From: Glaciecola sp965660625
Lineage (GTDB): Bacteria; Pseudomonadota; Gammaproteobacteria; Enterobacterales; Alteromonadaceae
Direction: 5' to 3'
Length of the DNA: 64,000 nucleotides
Assembly (NCBI GenBank): GCA_965660625.1
Contig: CBFIAR010000009.1
Coordinates: 62,001-126,000 of the forward strand
The translations under genes were made by a program, and so were the position numbers. The notes below the pieces were generated by a model. That model ran no database searches, had not been told where the DNA came from, and saw only the letters and a list, made by a program, of their open reading frames with translations. Of this stretch, positions 25,719-34,895 are shown piece after piece. Positions within the stretch are counted from its first letter, which is position 1. Every line of letters begins with the position of its first letter.

Positions 25719-26783
25719 ATGACCCCATTAAAAAACGATAGATATTTACGCGCTCTTTCAAAGCAACCCGTTGACGTTACTCCAGTCTGGATGATGCGCC
25801 AAGCCGGACGTTATTTGCCAGAATATAAAGCCATTCGTGCTGAAGCTGGCGATTTTATGGCATTGTGCACTAACCCTGAATTAGCTTGCGAAGTGACGCT
25901 GCAACCTTTGCGTCGCTTTCCGCTAGACGCTGCAATTTTGTTTTCTGATATCTTGACCATTCCAGATGCGATGGGACTTGGTCTATTCTTCGAAGCAGGT
26001 GAAGGACCAAAATTCAAATCTCCAATAGTCGATAAAGCGGGTGTCGATAAATTACCTATTCCGGATCCTGAGCTCGAACTCAAATATGTGATGGATGCCG
26101 TGCGCACGATTCGCAAAAATTTGAAAGGTGAGGTTCCTTTAATCGGATTTTCTGGCAGCCCTTGGACGCTCGCAACCTATATGGTGGAGGGGGGCTCAAG
26201 TAAAGCTTTTACTAAAATTAAGAAGATGGCATTTACAGAACCCAGTATTTTGCATGCACTACTCGATAAGCTTGCCGACTCAGTAATATTATATTTGAAC
26301 GCACAGATTGCAGCCGGTGCGCAATCTGTAATGGTATTTGATACTTGGGGTGGTGTATTGAGCCCTCGTGATTACAAACTTTTTTCTTTGCAATATATGG
26401 AAAAAATTGTTGCTGGTTTGACCCGAAATTACGAAAGTCAAAAAATTCCAGTCACGTTGTTTACCAAAAATGGTGGAATGTGGTTAGAGTCGATTGCTGC
26501 CACAGGTTGTGATGCTATTGGCCTAGATTGGACGATTGATATTGCGGATGCTAAAGCAAGGGTCGGTAATCAGGTTGCGCTGCAAGGCAACATGGATCCT
26601 TCAATCTTATATGCACAGCCTGAGCGCATTGAACAGGAAGTTAAAGACATCCTCGCTGGATTCGGTGAAGGGGAGGGGCACGTATTCAATCTTGGGCATG
26701 GTATTCACTTAGATGTACCGCCTGACAATGCTGGAGTATTTGTTGATGCGGTACACAAGTATAGTGCACAGTATCATAAGTAG
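25719..26783 (+). CDS. hemE: Uroporphyrinogen decarboxylase HemE
   Basis: HemE converts uroporphyrinogen III to coproporphyrinogen III in haem synthesis. The 354 residues match the family's usual length. Signatures are WMMRQAGRYLPEYKAIR near the start, FSDILTIPDAMG with the catalytic Asp, GFSGSPWTLATYMVEGG, FDTWGGVLSPRDY, and LGHGIHLDVPPDN near the end. It converges on queG, with a palindromic element in the 62-bp space between them. Confidence 0.97.
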   Translation: MTPLKNDRYLRALSKQPVDVTPVWMMRQAGRYLPEYKAIRAEAGDFMALCTNPELACEVTLQPLRRFPLDAAILFSDILTIPDAMGLGLFFEAGEGPKFKSPIVDKAGVDKLPIPDPELELKYVMDAVRTIRKNLKGEVPLIGFSGSPWTLATYMVEGGSSKAFTKIKKMAFTEPSILHALLDKLADSVILYLNAQIAAGAQSVMVFDTWGGVLSPRDYKLFSLQYMEKIVAGLTRNYESQKIPVTLFTKNGGMWLESIAATGCDAIGLDWTIDIADAKARVGNQVALQGNMDPSILYAQPERIEQEVKDILAGFGEGEGHVFNLGHGIHLDVPPDNAGVFVDAVHKYSAQYHK

Positions 26784-26800
26784 ATAAAAATAACGTGGGC

Positions 26801-26848
26801 TGAAATAAAGGGGTCAGTGTTAATTAATTTTCTGCTCCCTTTATTTCA
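26801..26848. repeat. Palindromic GGGGTCAGTGT element between hemE and queG
   Basis: A perfect 12-bp stem, TGAAATAAAGGG (26801-26812) and its complement (26837-26848), encloses a 24-base loop. The left part (26807-26833) is nearly the same as the arm of the palindrome at 38363-38418, sharing GGGGTCAGTGT and AATTAATTT. The right arm overlaps the queG stop codon. It probably serves as a two-way terminator for the converging genes. Confidence 0.8.
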
Positions 26849-28009
26849 GACATGCTTCGGCATCCCCTTCTCAACACTTCTCGCTAAACTCAGCGTTTTT
26901 CTGTTTACGCTTTTTTTACCTAATTGAAACTCACATTGTTTAATCTCAGCTAATGCCCATCGAATGTGTTCTTGCACCATATCATCTGGAAAGTCGAGTG
27001 CATTTTGCAGTACACTCTTAATTTCTTCAGCTTCTTCCATCGTTTGCACAATTTGATTACCTAGCCCTACCGCAATATTTCGCTTCCATTTTTTATAACC
27101 AATGCGCCTGATTGCTGAGCCTTGGGTATTGTCTAGGAATTCATTTTCCGTCCATTTAAATAAATCGAGTAATGAGCGGTTGTGCATGTGCTGCCGTGCA
27201 AAGAAGTTTTTTTCTTCGGTTATTTCTGCATATTTATTCCAAGGACAGACAAGTTGGCAGTCGTCACAACCATAAATTCGGTTACCAATAGCTTTTCGAT
27301 AAATTATCGGTATTGCATTATCGTTTTCTATTGTTAGATATGAAATACATTTACGTGCATCAACCACATAGGGCTCTATAATTGCTTGGGTCGGACAAAT
27401 TGAAATACAGGCAGTGCATTTACCACAGTTTTCCTCGACGGGCTGGTCAACAGGCAAGGGTAAATTGATGAATAATTCACCTAAAAAGAAATAAGAACCA
27501 GCTTCTTTGTTTATCGTAAGTGAATGCTTACCCGTCCAGCCGATACCTGCTTTTTCGGCTACGGCATGTTCGAGTACGGGTGCCGAGTCAACAAATGGTC
27601 GAAATGATAAATCTTGGGTGTACTCTTGAATTTTTTCAGCGAGCTTTTGTAATTTTTTGCGAATGACCTTGTGATAGTCTCGACCGAGCGCATAGCGACT
27701 AATATATGCAGTAGAAGAAGACCGTAAATTACTAGCAAAAGAAGCATCAGGTGGGAGGTAATCCATGCGAACGCTGATGATACGTAAAGTTCCTGGGACT
27801 AATTCGCTAGGCGATAGACGTTTCTCAATATTACGCTCAAGAAAGCTCATATTGCCTTGATAGCCTTTTTCAAGCCATTTCCGCAGTGCTTTCTCATGCT
27901 GACTTAGATCAACATCACTGACACCAACTTGCTGAAAACCTAGCGACTTCGCCCAACTCTTGATATTGTCGGTAAGCTGGTTTAAATCTATTGAATTAAT
28001 AACGGACAT
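26846..28009 (-). CDS. queG: Epoxyqueuosine reductase QueG
   Basis: QueG carries out the last step of queuosine synthesis in tRNA, reducing epoxyqueuosine with cobalamin and two [4Fe-4S] clusters. The 387-residue protein shows the ferredoxin-like motifs CGKCTACISICPT and CDDCQLVCPWNK. The cobalamin-binding part contains RYALGRDYHKVIRK, FVDSAPVLEHAVAEKAG and WTGKHSLTIN. It is divergent from nnr, with 19 bp between the start codons; yjeF-family genes often lie next to queG and tsaE in gammaproteobacteria. Confidence 0.96.
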   Translation of the reverse strand: MSVINSIDLNQLTDNIKSWAKSLGFQQVGVSDVDLSQHEKALRKWLEKGYQGNMSFLERNIEKRLSPSELVPGTLRIISVRMDYLPPDASFASNLRSSSTAYISRYALGRDYHKVIRKKLQKLAEKIQEYTQDLSFRPFVDSAPVLEHAVAEKAGIGWTGKHSLTINKEAGSYFFLGELFINLPLPVDQPVEENCGKCTACISICPTQAIIEPYVVDARKCISYLTIENDNAIPIIYRKAIGNRIYGCDDCQLVCPWNKYAEITEEKNFFARQHMHNRSLLDLFKWTENEFLDNTQGSAIRRIGYKKWKRNIAVGLGNQIVQTMEEAEEIKSVLQNALDFPDDMVQEHIRWALAEIKQCEFQLGKKSVNRKTLSLARSVEKGMPKHV

Positions 28010-28028
28010 TTTCTACGGACACATTCGC

Positions 28029-29528
28029 ATGTTGCATAAAAATACAGCGTCAAGTTTAACACAAAAACTCTATCGTGCTGATCAAGTTAAGCATTTGGAA
28101 TTAGAAGCGGCCGCTAAATTGGGTCTTTCAAAGTTTGAATTAATGCAGCGGGCAGGGAAAGCGGTATTTGAACGCTGCGTTTCATTAATGCCAAATACGC
28201 AAACCTATTTAATATTAGTTGGCGTTGGAAATAACGCAGGTGACGGTTACATTACGGCATTAAATGCAGTCAACGGCGGCAAGACGGTAATTCTATGTGC
28301 GATCGCTCCTGAAAGAGAAGTGACGGGTGACGTTGCTCGCGCTCAGAGAGCGTGGTTAGATAATGGCGGTAAGGTTGAAGCTTTTAATCCTGAAATGCTT
28401 AGCCGTTGCGATTTAATTATTGATGCATTACTTGGCATCGGTATTTCCGGTATTATTCGCAATGAGTTTGCCGATGTGATTGACGCAATAAATAATGCAG
28501 ATATACCGGTTGTCAGCGTTGATCTACCGAGCGGTTTAGATGCTGATACAGGTGAGTCGTTAGGCCGCTGTATTCAAGCCGATATTACCATTACGTTTAT
28601 CGGCATTAAACTCGGTTTAACCACCGGGGCAGGTAAGCAATCTTGCGGAAAGCTGGTGTTTGAAGATTTAGGCATCGGCAAAGCTTTTGCCGAAATAGCG
28701 CGAAGCGATGCAAGCGCACTTGATATCGCGCATTTTAAAGGATTAGCGCCAAGACCTGTTCACAGTCACAAGGGCTCCTACGGCCGTCTTCTATGTGTCG
28801 GCGGTAATTCTGGTATGGCTGGTGCAATAAGGTTAAGCGCCGAAGCGGCATTGCGCAGCGGCACGGGTTTAGTAAAAGTATATGCCCACGAAAGCTCAAA
28901 AATTCAAATTAGTGCTGGTCGCCCTGAAATTATGGTGACCTCTAGTGGTTTAAGCGAAGCACTTGCTTGGGCAACTTGTGTAGTGATTGGTCCTGGACTG
29001 GGTCAAGATGACTGGAGTAGAGCAACCTACGAAACGGTTTTACAATATTGTCAAAACAATCCTAAACCAATGGTAATAGACGCGGATGCTTTGAATATCA
29101 TGGCAAGCACAGCATCCTTTGTTAACATCGACGATTGTGTAATGACACCGCACAGTGGTGAAGCTGCCAGGCTGTTGAACGTCAGTGTTGATGAAGTTGA
29201 AAATAATCGATTTGTTTTTGCTCGCCAAGTTGCGGAACGTTATCACGCAACATGTGTCTTAAAAGGCGCCGGAACCATTATTGACGACGAGCAAAACGCT
29301 TGGGTATGCCGACATGGCAATCCAGGAATGGCAACGGCGGGCATGGGCGATGTGCTAACCGGTATTATCGGCTCTTTAATGGCACAAAGTGTGAGCACCC
29401 CCCTTGCTTGTCAATACGGTGTTTCTTTGCACGCTAAAGCGGGTGATATCGTTGCTGAAAAGCAAGGTCAAAGAGGTATGCTCGCGAGTGATTTATTTGA
29501 TACAGTGCGAATGTTAATTAACGATTAG
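28029..29528 (+). CDS. nnr: Bifunctional NAD(P)H-hydrate repair enzyme (epimerase and dehydratase)
   Basis: Nnr (YjeF) repairs hydrated NAD(P)H. The N-terminal epimerase domain (residues about 10-215) has VGVGNNAGDGYITA and DLPSGLDADTGE. The C-terminal ADP-dependent dehydratase domain (about 230-495) has HKGSYGRLLCVGG, IGPGLGQDDW, VIDADALN, MTPHSGEAARLL and GNPGMATAGMGDVLTG. I chose the ATG at 28029 (499 residues); the frame extends to 27960, but that would overlap queG. It is followed at 19 bp by tsaE. Confidence 0.96.
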   Translation: MLHKNTASSLTQKLYRADQVKHLELEAAAKLGLSKFELMQRAGKAVFERCVSLMPNTQTYLILVGVGNNAGDGYITALNAVNGGKTVILCAIAPEREVTGDVARAQRAWLDNGGKVEAFNPEMLSRCDLIIDALLGIGISGIIRNEFADVIDAINNADIPVVSVDLPSGLDADTGESLGRCIQADITITFIGIKLGLTTGAGKQSCGKLVFEDLGIGKAFAEIARSDASALDIAHFKGLAPRPVHSHKGSYGRLLCVGGNSGMAGAIRLSAEAALRSGTGLVKVYAHESSKIQISAGRPEIMVTSSGLSEALAWATCVVIGPGLGQDDWSRATYETVLQYCQNNPKPMVIDADALNIMASTASFVNIDDCVMTPHSGEAARLLNVSVDEVENNRFVFARQVAERYHATCVLKGAGTIIDDEQNAWVCRHGNPGMATAGMGDVLTGIIGSLMAQSVSTPLACQYGVSLHAKAGDIVAEKQGQRGMLASDLFDTVRMLIND

Positions 29529-29547
29529 TGAAGAGTGTATAGGTAGC

Positions 29548-30027
29548 ATGACAAAGCGCACGTTTGTAGTTCATTCTGAAGATGAGACTAAAAGTATTGC
29601 TGTAAAAGTAGCAATGGTTTTAAAACAACAAGGTTTAGGGGGCCTAACCTTTTACCTTAATGGAGATTTAGGCGCAGGTAAAACCACATTCACAAGACAC
29701 CTAATGCAAGGACTGGGGCATAATGGTAGTGTGAAAAGTCCCACTTATACCTTGGTCGAACCTTATGAAATAGATAAAATAAAAGTATTTCATTTTGACT
29801 TATATCGCTTAGCAGATGCGGGAGAACTCGAGTTTATGGGTATTAGAGACTATTTTAATAATGACAGTATGTGCCTAATTGAATGGGCTGAAAAAGGTTG
29901 GGGCATGTTAGCAAAAGCGGATATAGAGTTGGATATAAAAATTGACAACACGCAAGTCGACAATCGTGTGTTTGAATTTATGGCCTCAACTGATCTGGGT
30001 AAGCGTGTATTATCTGAGTTGAACTGA
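29548..30027 (+). CDS. tsaE: tRNA threonylcarbamoyladenosine synthesis ATPase TsaE
   Basis: TsaE works with TsaB, TsaC and TsaD to make t6A37 in ANN-decoding tRNAs. The 159-residue protein has Walker A GDLGAGKTTFTRHL, the TYTLVEPY segment and FHFDLYRLADAGELEFMG, all family hallmarks, and CLIEWAEKG. It follows nnr by 19 bp and is likely co-transcribed with it and with the amidase gene 155 bp downstream. Confidence 0.96.
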   Translation: MTKRTFVVHSEDETKSIAVKVAMVLKQQGLGGLTFYLNGDLGAGKTTFTRHLMQGLGHNGSVKSPTYTLVEPYEIDKIKVFHFDLYRLADAGELEFMGIRDYFNNDSMCLIEWAEKGWGMLAKADIELDIKIDNTQVDNRVFEFMASTDLGKRVLSELN

Positions 30028-30181
30028 AACAGATAAATGCAGCTCGAATAGACAATTTTTGGACGTAAATACAAGGGCAATCGACCTAACAGTCGAGGAT
30101 GTCAAAAAGGCAATATTGAATACTTTAATACTGTGTTAATCTTAAGCTGTGATCGTTGGAACAATAAGAATAAAAAATACA

Positions 30182-31516
30182 ATGAACAAGAATGTAGTTG
30201 CATGCAAAGTAGTGAGCTTATTACTAGTGATACTTGTTAGTATAGGATCGTATGCCCAAGCTCAATCTACTATTACTGACATCAGAGTATCTCCATCCAA
30301 TGACAATGCGCGTGTTGTCATTGACTTATCTGAACAGATAACTTTTTCGTATTTCAGTTTAAAGTCTCCAGACAGATTAGTGGTAGATTTCAAAAATACC
30401 GACAGAAAATTCAATTTTAGTAAGGTCGATAACACAAGTCGTTTGATCAAAAAAATACGCCATTCTTCACCCAAGTTGGCGTCTGATATGCGAATGGTTA
30501 TTGAACTCAGAAAAGCCGTCAATGCAGAGTTGTTTTCGCTGGAGCCGAACGCCGACTTCGGCCATCGGCTTGTGATCGATTTAAAGGATCCTAACCCCTC
30601 TCCGGTTCCAACAAATAGAAAAGCACCAGTGCGTGACAAAGATATTGTCATTGTCATTGATCCTGGGCATGGTGGTGTTGATCCCGGTTCAATTGGACCT
30701 AAGGGGACATATGAGAAAAATATTACCCTGAGTATTAGTAAAATGCTTGAAAAGCGTATTAACGAAGAGCCTGGTTTACGCGCCGTGATGACGCGTACGG
30801 GAGACTATTACATTAGTCCAAACGACAGACCGGATTTTGCTACTAGAGAAAATGCTGATTTATTAGTGTCAATCCATGCCGATGCGTTTAGTACGCCGCA
30901 GCCAAGAGGTGGCTCTGTTTGGGTTTTGTCAAAAGGTCGAGCGGATAGTGAGTTAGGTCGCTTGCTAGAAAGAACAGAAAGAAACTCTGAATTGTTAGGT
31001 TCTGCTGCTGATGTTATTGGTGATAGAGATACGGAGAGATATTTCGCTGAAACGATATTCAATATGTCTATGGATTTATCACGTGCATCAAGCTACGACA
31101 TCAGCAATAAAGTCATTAAGGAAATGAAAAAAGTAACAAAAATGCATAAAAAAGTGCCTCAAAGTGCCAGTTTTGCAGTATTGACGGCGCCAGAAACGCC
31201 TTCAATTTTAGTTGAAGTAGGCTTCATTTCTAATCCTCAAGAAGAGAAAAATTTAAACTGGCGAGCATACCGTCAACAATTAGCTGATTCTCTATTTAGA
31301 TCCATTCAAATGTTCTTCAGAAATGCTCCGCCTGAAGGTACTCTATGGGCTCAGGAACGAGATAATCAGCCCATACGACACAAAGTGAAAAGTGGTGAAT
31401 CATTGTCGTTGGTGGCTAAACGATACAATGTCGATTTGGATCGTTTACGAGAAGCCAATGATATCACGGGCGATTTAGTTAGAATTGGGCAGACTTTGAC
31501 TATTCCTGCTTACTAA
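30182..31516 (+). CDS. amiB: N-acetylmuramoyl-L-alanine amidase, AmiB/AmiC type with LysM domain
   Basis: This periplasmic amidase cleaves septal peptidoglycan during cell separation. From the ATG at 30182 it has 444 residues: a signal peptide (VVSLLLVILVSIGSYAQAQ), an AMIN domain (about 25-125), and the zinc amidase_3 domain (about 155-375). Zinc ligands lie in VIDPGHGGVDPGS, in the Glu of GTYEKNIT, and in SIHADAF; the catalytic Glu lies in VEVGFISNP. One LysM repeat ends the protein (KVKSGESLSLVAKRYNV). Activators would be EnvC/NlpD-like proteins not seen here. Its place before mutL is the same as amiB in Escherichia coli. Confidence 0.93.
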   Translation: MNKNVVACKVVSLLLVILVSIGSYAQAQSTITDIRVSPSNDNARVVIDLSEQITFSYFSLKSPDRLVVDFKNTDRKFNFSKVDNTSRLIKKIRHSSPKLASDMRMVIELRKAVNAELFSLEPNADFGHRLVIDLKDPNPSPVPTNRKAPVRDKDIVIVIDPGHGGVDPGSIGPKGTYEKNITLSISKMLEKRINEEPGLRAVMTRTGDYYISPNDRPDFATRENADLLVSIHADAFSTPQPRGGSVWVLSKGRADSELGRLLERTERNSELLGSAADVIGDRDTERYFAETIFNMSMDLSRASSYDISNKVIKEMKKVTKMHKKVPQSASFAVLTAPETPSILVEVGFISNPQEEKNLNWRAYRQQLADSLFRSIQMFFRNAPPEGTLWAQERDNQPIRHKVKSGESLSLVAKRYNVDLDRLREANDITGDLVRIGQTLTIPAY

Positions 31517-31565
31517 GTAAATTCAACAGTCAACACATAATCAAATAAAAGCGAAGACACTAGCA

Positions 31566-33518
31566 TTGACTATCAAAATACTCCCCGCTCGACTCGCAAA
31601 CCAAATCGCCGCTGGCGAAGTGGTAGAGCGTCCTGCATCCGTCATTAAAGAGCTTGTAGAAAACAGTATTGATGCCGGGGCCACTGATATATTAGTGGAA
31701 ATAGATAAGGGCGGACATAAGCGTATGCTAATACGTGATAATGGCAACGGCATTCCAAAAGAAGAGTTAAGTTTGGCACTTAGTCGTCACGCTACAAGCA
31801 AAATTGAAGATATCGATGACTTAGAGTCTATTACTAGCTTAGGTTTTCGTGGCGAAGCACTGGCAAGTATTAGTTCAGTGAGTCGTTTAACCTTGACTTC
31901 TAAAACCGAAGAGCAAGAAGAGGCTTGGCAGGCACATTGTGAAGGCCGTGAAATGGAGATTCAATTAAATCCAGCGGCCCATCCGAAAGGTGCATCTGTG
32001 GAAGTGCTTGATTTATTTTTCAATACGCCAGCAAGGCGCAAATTTTTACGTGCCGAGAAAACAGAATTTCAACACGTTGAAGAGATTTTTAAACGAATTG
32101 CACTAAGTCATTTTGATGTTGGCTTTACCCTTAAGCATAACGGTCGTGTAGTGCATCGTTTTCCCGCAGTTGTGCCGGAGCTTAAGGATAAAAGAATCGC
32201 GGCAGTATGTGGCCAGACATTTTTGAAAAATAGTATCGCGGTGCATGGTGAGTATCAAAATGTAACGGTCACAGGTTGGTGCAATGCAGTTGGGCAAGGG
32301 CGTGGCACTAACGATTTACAATACAGTTTTGTGAATGGTCGAATGATGAAAGACCGAGTTATCTTACACGCTATTCGTCAAGCATTTGAAGGCATGATTG
32401 ATTCACAAACATATCCAGCATTCGTGTTATTTATCACGATGCCACCGGAAGAGTTGGATATAAATGTGCATCCAGCCAAGCATGAAGTGCGTTTTCATCA
32501 GACTCGCCAAGTCCATGACTTAATTTATAAAAGCGTATCTGATGCACTGTTGCTCAGTGCATCAACAGATGCCTTCGAGTTTGACCGTGAGGAGGACGCT
32601 CATTTGATAGTCAGTAACGTTACTTCTCTATTTGAAGTACCAAAACATGCTTACCACCAGCCTGACAAAAGTCGCTCTAGTGCTGGGGCATCTAATTCCA
32701 AAGAGCCAAACACAGATTATAGAGCCGCTTTGCGCTCTGCTTCAGACGCTCACAATGCGGGTGGTGAAAATCGAACTAATACGTTCACTAATTATGTACC
32801 TCAGGCTAAAGGATTCGAGAGCAAAAGCGCTCATGGAAATAGTTTGAAAGGCAAAGTCTCTAGCGGTGCAGGTCAGGTTAGTAAAGGTGCAGCGAGTTCA
32901 TATCAGAACTTAATGAATGCAGGAAACGACGATTCAAGCAAGGCATCAAATGCAAGTCATATGGGTGATGCTGCATTTCCCTTTTTGCTAAGCGATTCCA
33001 AGCAGCTCGTATTCGTGCAAGGCAACACTGTGTGCTTTTTACCTGCCTATCACCTGCCAGCTCAAGTTTTATACGAGCAAATACTGGCATCAGGTGTACA
33101 GCAACCTCTGCTAATGCCTGTTTCTGTAAAACAAGAGCTTATCGCAGCAAGGTCCGGACTTGATAATAAAAAGACGCAAGATATTATGCGAAGTCGCTTG
33201 AAGGTCTTGGAAGAACTTGGTTTTGATATTCAATCGTACCTTGGCAAGTGGATATTAAAAGCAGTGCCAGCCTGTTTACGCCAGTTACCTTGGGTATCAA
33301 TTTTACCGAAGCTTTTCGATGCAGAACACTCGCTGCTCTCGGGCAAAGGGATGATCCATTACATTTGTTTTTGTTGGGCGCAATCTTACGAGTTTACATT
33401 TGCCGAATTGCAGCACTGGTTTCAGACAATGTCGCAAACACAACAAACTCAGTTGATTCAGCAGTTCTCAAAAACAATTGATATACCGGGGTTAAATTTT
33501 TCGTTTGATGAACATTGA
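31566..33518 (+). CDS. mutL: DNA mismatch repair protein MutL
   Basis: MutL couples MutS mismatch recognition to strand removal. The 650-residue protein has the GHKL ATPase N-terminal domain with ELVENSIDAGATDI, IRDNGNGIPKEEL and GFRGEALASI, then a transducer region (VNGRMMKDRVI, NVHPAKHEVRFH). A Ser-rich linker (about 360-470) and a C-terminal dimer domain follow. The endonuclease motif DQHAxxExxxxE is absent, as in species that use MutH. The start is a TTG, since the sequence after it (TIKILPARLANQIAAGEVVE) aligns with the conserved MutL N-terminus. Confidence 0.96.
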   Translation: MTIKILPARLANQIAAGEVVERPASVIKELVENSIDAGATDILVEIDKGGHKRMLIRDNGNGIPKEELSLALSRHATSKIEDIDDLESITSLGFRGEALASISSVSRLTLTSKTEEQEEAWQAHCEGREMEIQLNPAAHPKGASVEVLDLFFNTPARRKFLRAEKTEFQHVEEIFKRIALSHFDVGFTLKHNGRVVHRFPAVVPELKDKRIAAVCGQTFLKNSIAVHGEYQNVTVTGWCNAVGQGRGTNDLQYSFVNGRMMKDRVILHAIRQAFEGMIDSQTYPAFVLFITMPPEELDINVHPAKHEVRFHQTRQVHDLIYKSVSDALLLSASTDAFEFDREEDAHLIVSNVTSLFEVPKHAYHQPDKSRSSAGASNSKEPNTDYRAALRSASDAHNAGGENRTNTFTNYVPQAKGFESKSAHGNSLKGKVSSGAGQVSKGAASSYQNLMNAGNDDSSKASNASHMGDAAFPFLLSDSKQLVFVQGNTVCFLPAYHLPAQVLYEQILASGVQQPLLMPVSVKQELIAARSGLDNKKTQDIMRSRLKVLEELGFDIQSYLGKWILKAVPACLRQLPWVSILPKLFDAEHSLLSGKGMIHYICFCWAQSYEFTFAELQHWFQTMSQTQQTQLIQQFSKTIDIPGLNFSFDEH

Positions 33519-34467
33519 AATGAACAATTCTTCAGGGACGCAACAAAACAACGTACTGCCTCAAGTGATTACAATTATGGGGCCAACCGCTTCTGGTAAA
33601 ACGGCATTAGCAATTAAATTAGCCAAAACTATCGGTGGCGAAATAGTTAGTGTTGATTCCGCCCTGATTTACCGTGGCATGGATATTGGTACAGCTAAGC
33701 CAAGCCCAGAAGAGCAAGCAGGTATTAAACATTGGCTGATTGATATTCTGGAACCAGATAATGCGTATTCTGTGGCAGAGTTTTGTCAAGATGCCGTTGA
33801 GTGTATTGAAGATATTTTACGGCGGGGGAAAGTCCCAATATTGACCGGCGGCACCATGATGTATTTCAATGGTCTGATAAAAGGGTTGTCAACCTTACCT
33901 GTTGCAGATGCAAAAACCCGAGCGCAAATTCAATTGTTCATTGAAGAGCATGGCTTGCAGGCAGCGCATGAAAAGCTGAGTGATATTGATCCTGAAAGTG
34001 GCTTACGCATTCATGAAAACGATCCCCAGCGTATTATGCGTGCACTTGAAGTTTATGCGCTAACGGGAAAGACAATAACAGCACTGCAGGGGATTAAACC
34101 AGCACCGTTACCCTACGAATTCTTACAATTTAGCTTGATGCCAAGCGATCGTGCTTTGTTGCATGATCGCATTGCGTTGCGCTTTGACTTAATGTTACAG
34201 GATAACTTTGAAGAAGAAGTAAAAAAACTACGTACAAATAAGAGCTTACACATCGACTTACCCTCTATTCGCAGCGTAGGCTATCGTCAAATGTGGCAAT
34301 ACTTAGACGGTGAATTTCAATTTAATGAAATGCGTGAAAAAGGAATCATTGCAACGAGGCAATTAGCTAAGCGTCAAATTACTTGGTTAAGGGGATGGGA
34401 AGGTGCTAGGTCACTGGAAACTGGTCATTCAGAAAACGTCGAGTTGATTTTGCAGTACATTCGATAA
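33508..34467 (+). CDS. miaA: tRNA dimethylallyltransferase MiaA
   Basis: MiaA adds the isopentenyl group to A37 of tRNAs reading UNN codons. The protein is about 319 residues. Motifs are the P-loop GPTASGKTALA, DSALIYRGMDIGTAKP, and the acceptor-site segment GGTMMYFNGLIKGLS. SVGYRQMWQYLDGE and RQLAKRQITWLRGW come near the end. The start overlaps the end of mutL, so the two are coupled. A TTG at 33505 and an ATG at 33520 are alternative starts. Confidence 0.96.
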   Translation: MNIEMNNSSGTQQNNVLPQVITIMGPTASGKTALAIKLAKTIGGEIVSVDSALIYRGMDIGTAKPSPEEQAGIKHWLIDILEPDNAYSVAEFCQDAVECIEDILRRGKVPILTGGTMMYFNGLIKGLSTLPVADAKTRAQIQLFIEEHGLQAAHEKLSDIDPESGLRIHENDPQRIMRALEVYALTGKTITALQGIKPAPLPYEFLQFSLMPSDRALLHDRIALRFDLMLQDNFEEEVKKLRTNKSLHIDLPSIRSVGYRQMWQYLDGEFQFNEMREKGIIATRQLAKRQITWLRGWEGARSLETGHSENVELILQYIR

Positions 34468-34569
34468 AATTGGGTACATATTTTTGTTTGAATAGTATAA
34501 ACTCCACCACTAGTGAGAGTATTCCTAAAGAATAAAAAAAACATAATAATAAAAGAGTAAGGATCACAA

Positions 34570-34806
34570 ATGGCTAAAGGTCAATCACTTCAAGACCCCT
34601 TCTTAAATGCATTAAGAAAAGAACGCATACCAGTATCAATCTATCTAGTAAATGGTATTAAATTACAAGGTCAGGTCGAGTCTTTCGATCAATTTGTTAT
34701 TCTATTGAAAAATACAGTAAGTCAGATGGTATACAAGCACGCAATTTCAACGGTTGTGCCTGCTCGAGCAATTGTAATGCCTACTCAAGGCGACGGCGAC
34801 GAATAA
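34570..34806 (+). CDS. hfq: RNA-binding protein Hfq
   Basis: Hfq is the hexameric Sm-like chaperone for small RNAs. The 78-residue protein starts MAKGQSLQDPFLNALRKERI, has the Sm1 part VSIYLVNGIKLQGQVESFD, and the Sm2 motif YKHAIST. The C-terminal tail is short (about 12 residues after the Sm core), much shorter than in Escherichia coli. It lies 102 bp after miaA and has a good AAGGA ribosome site. Confidence 0.98.
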   Translation: MAKGQSLQDPFLNALRKERIPVSIYLVNGIKLQGQVESFDQFVILLKNTVSQMVYKHAISTVVPARAIVMPTQGDGDE

Positions 34807-34895
34807 TGCCAAAGGGCTTTAGTTGTTGTGACTGCAATCCGATGATTTAAGCGTAGTTTACGTATTAAATTGACATTATATAAACGGGGCCCTAT

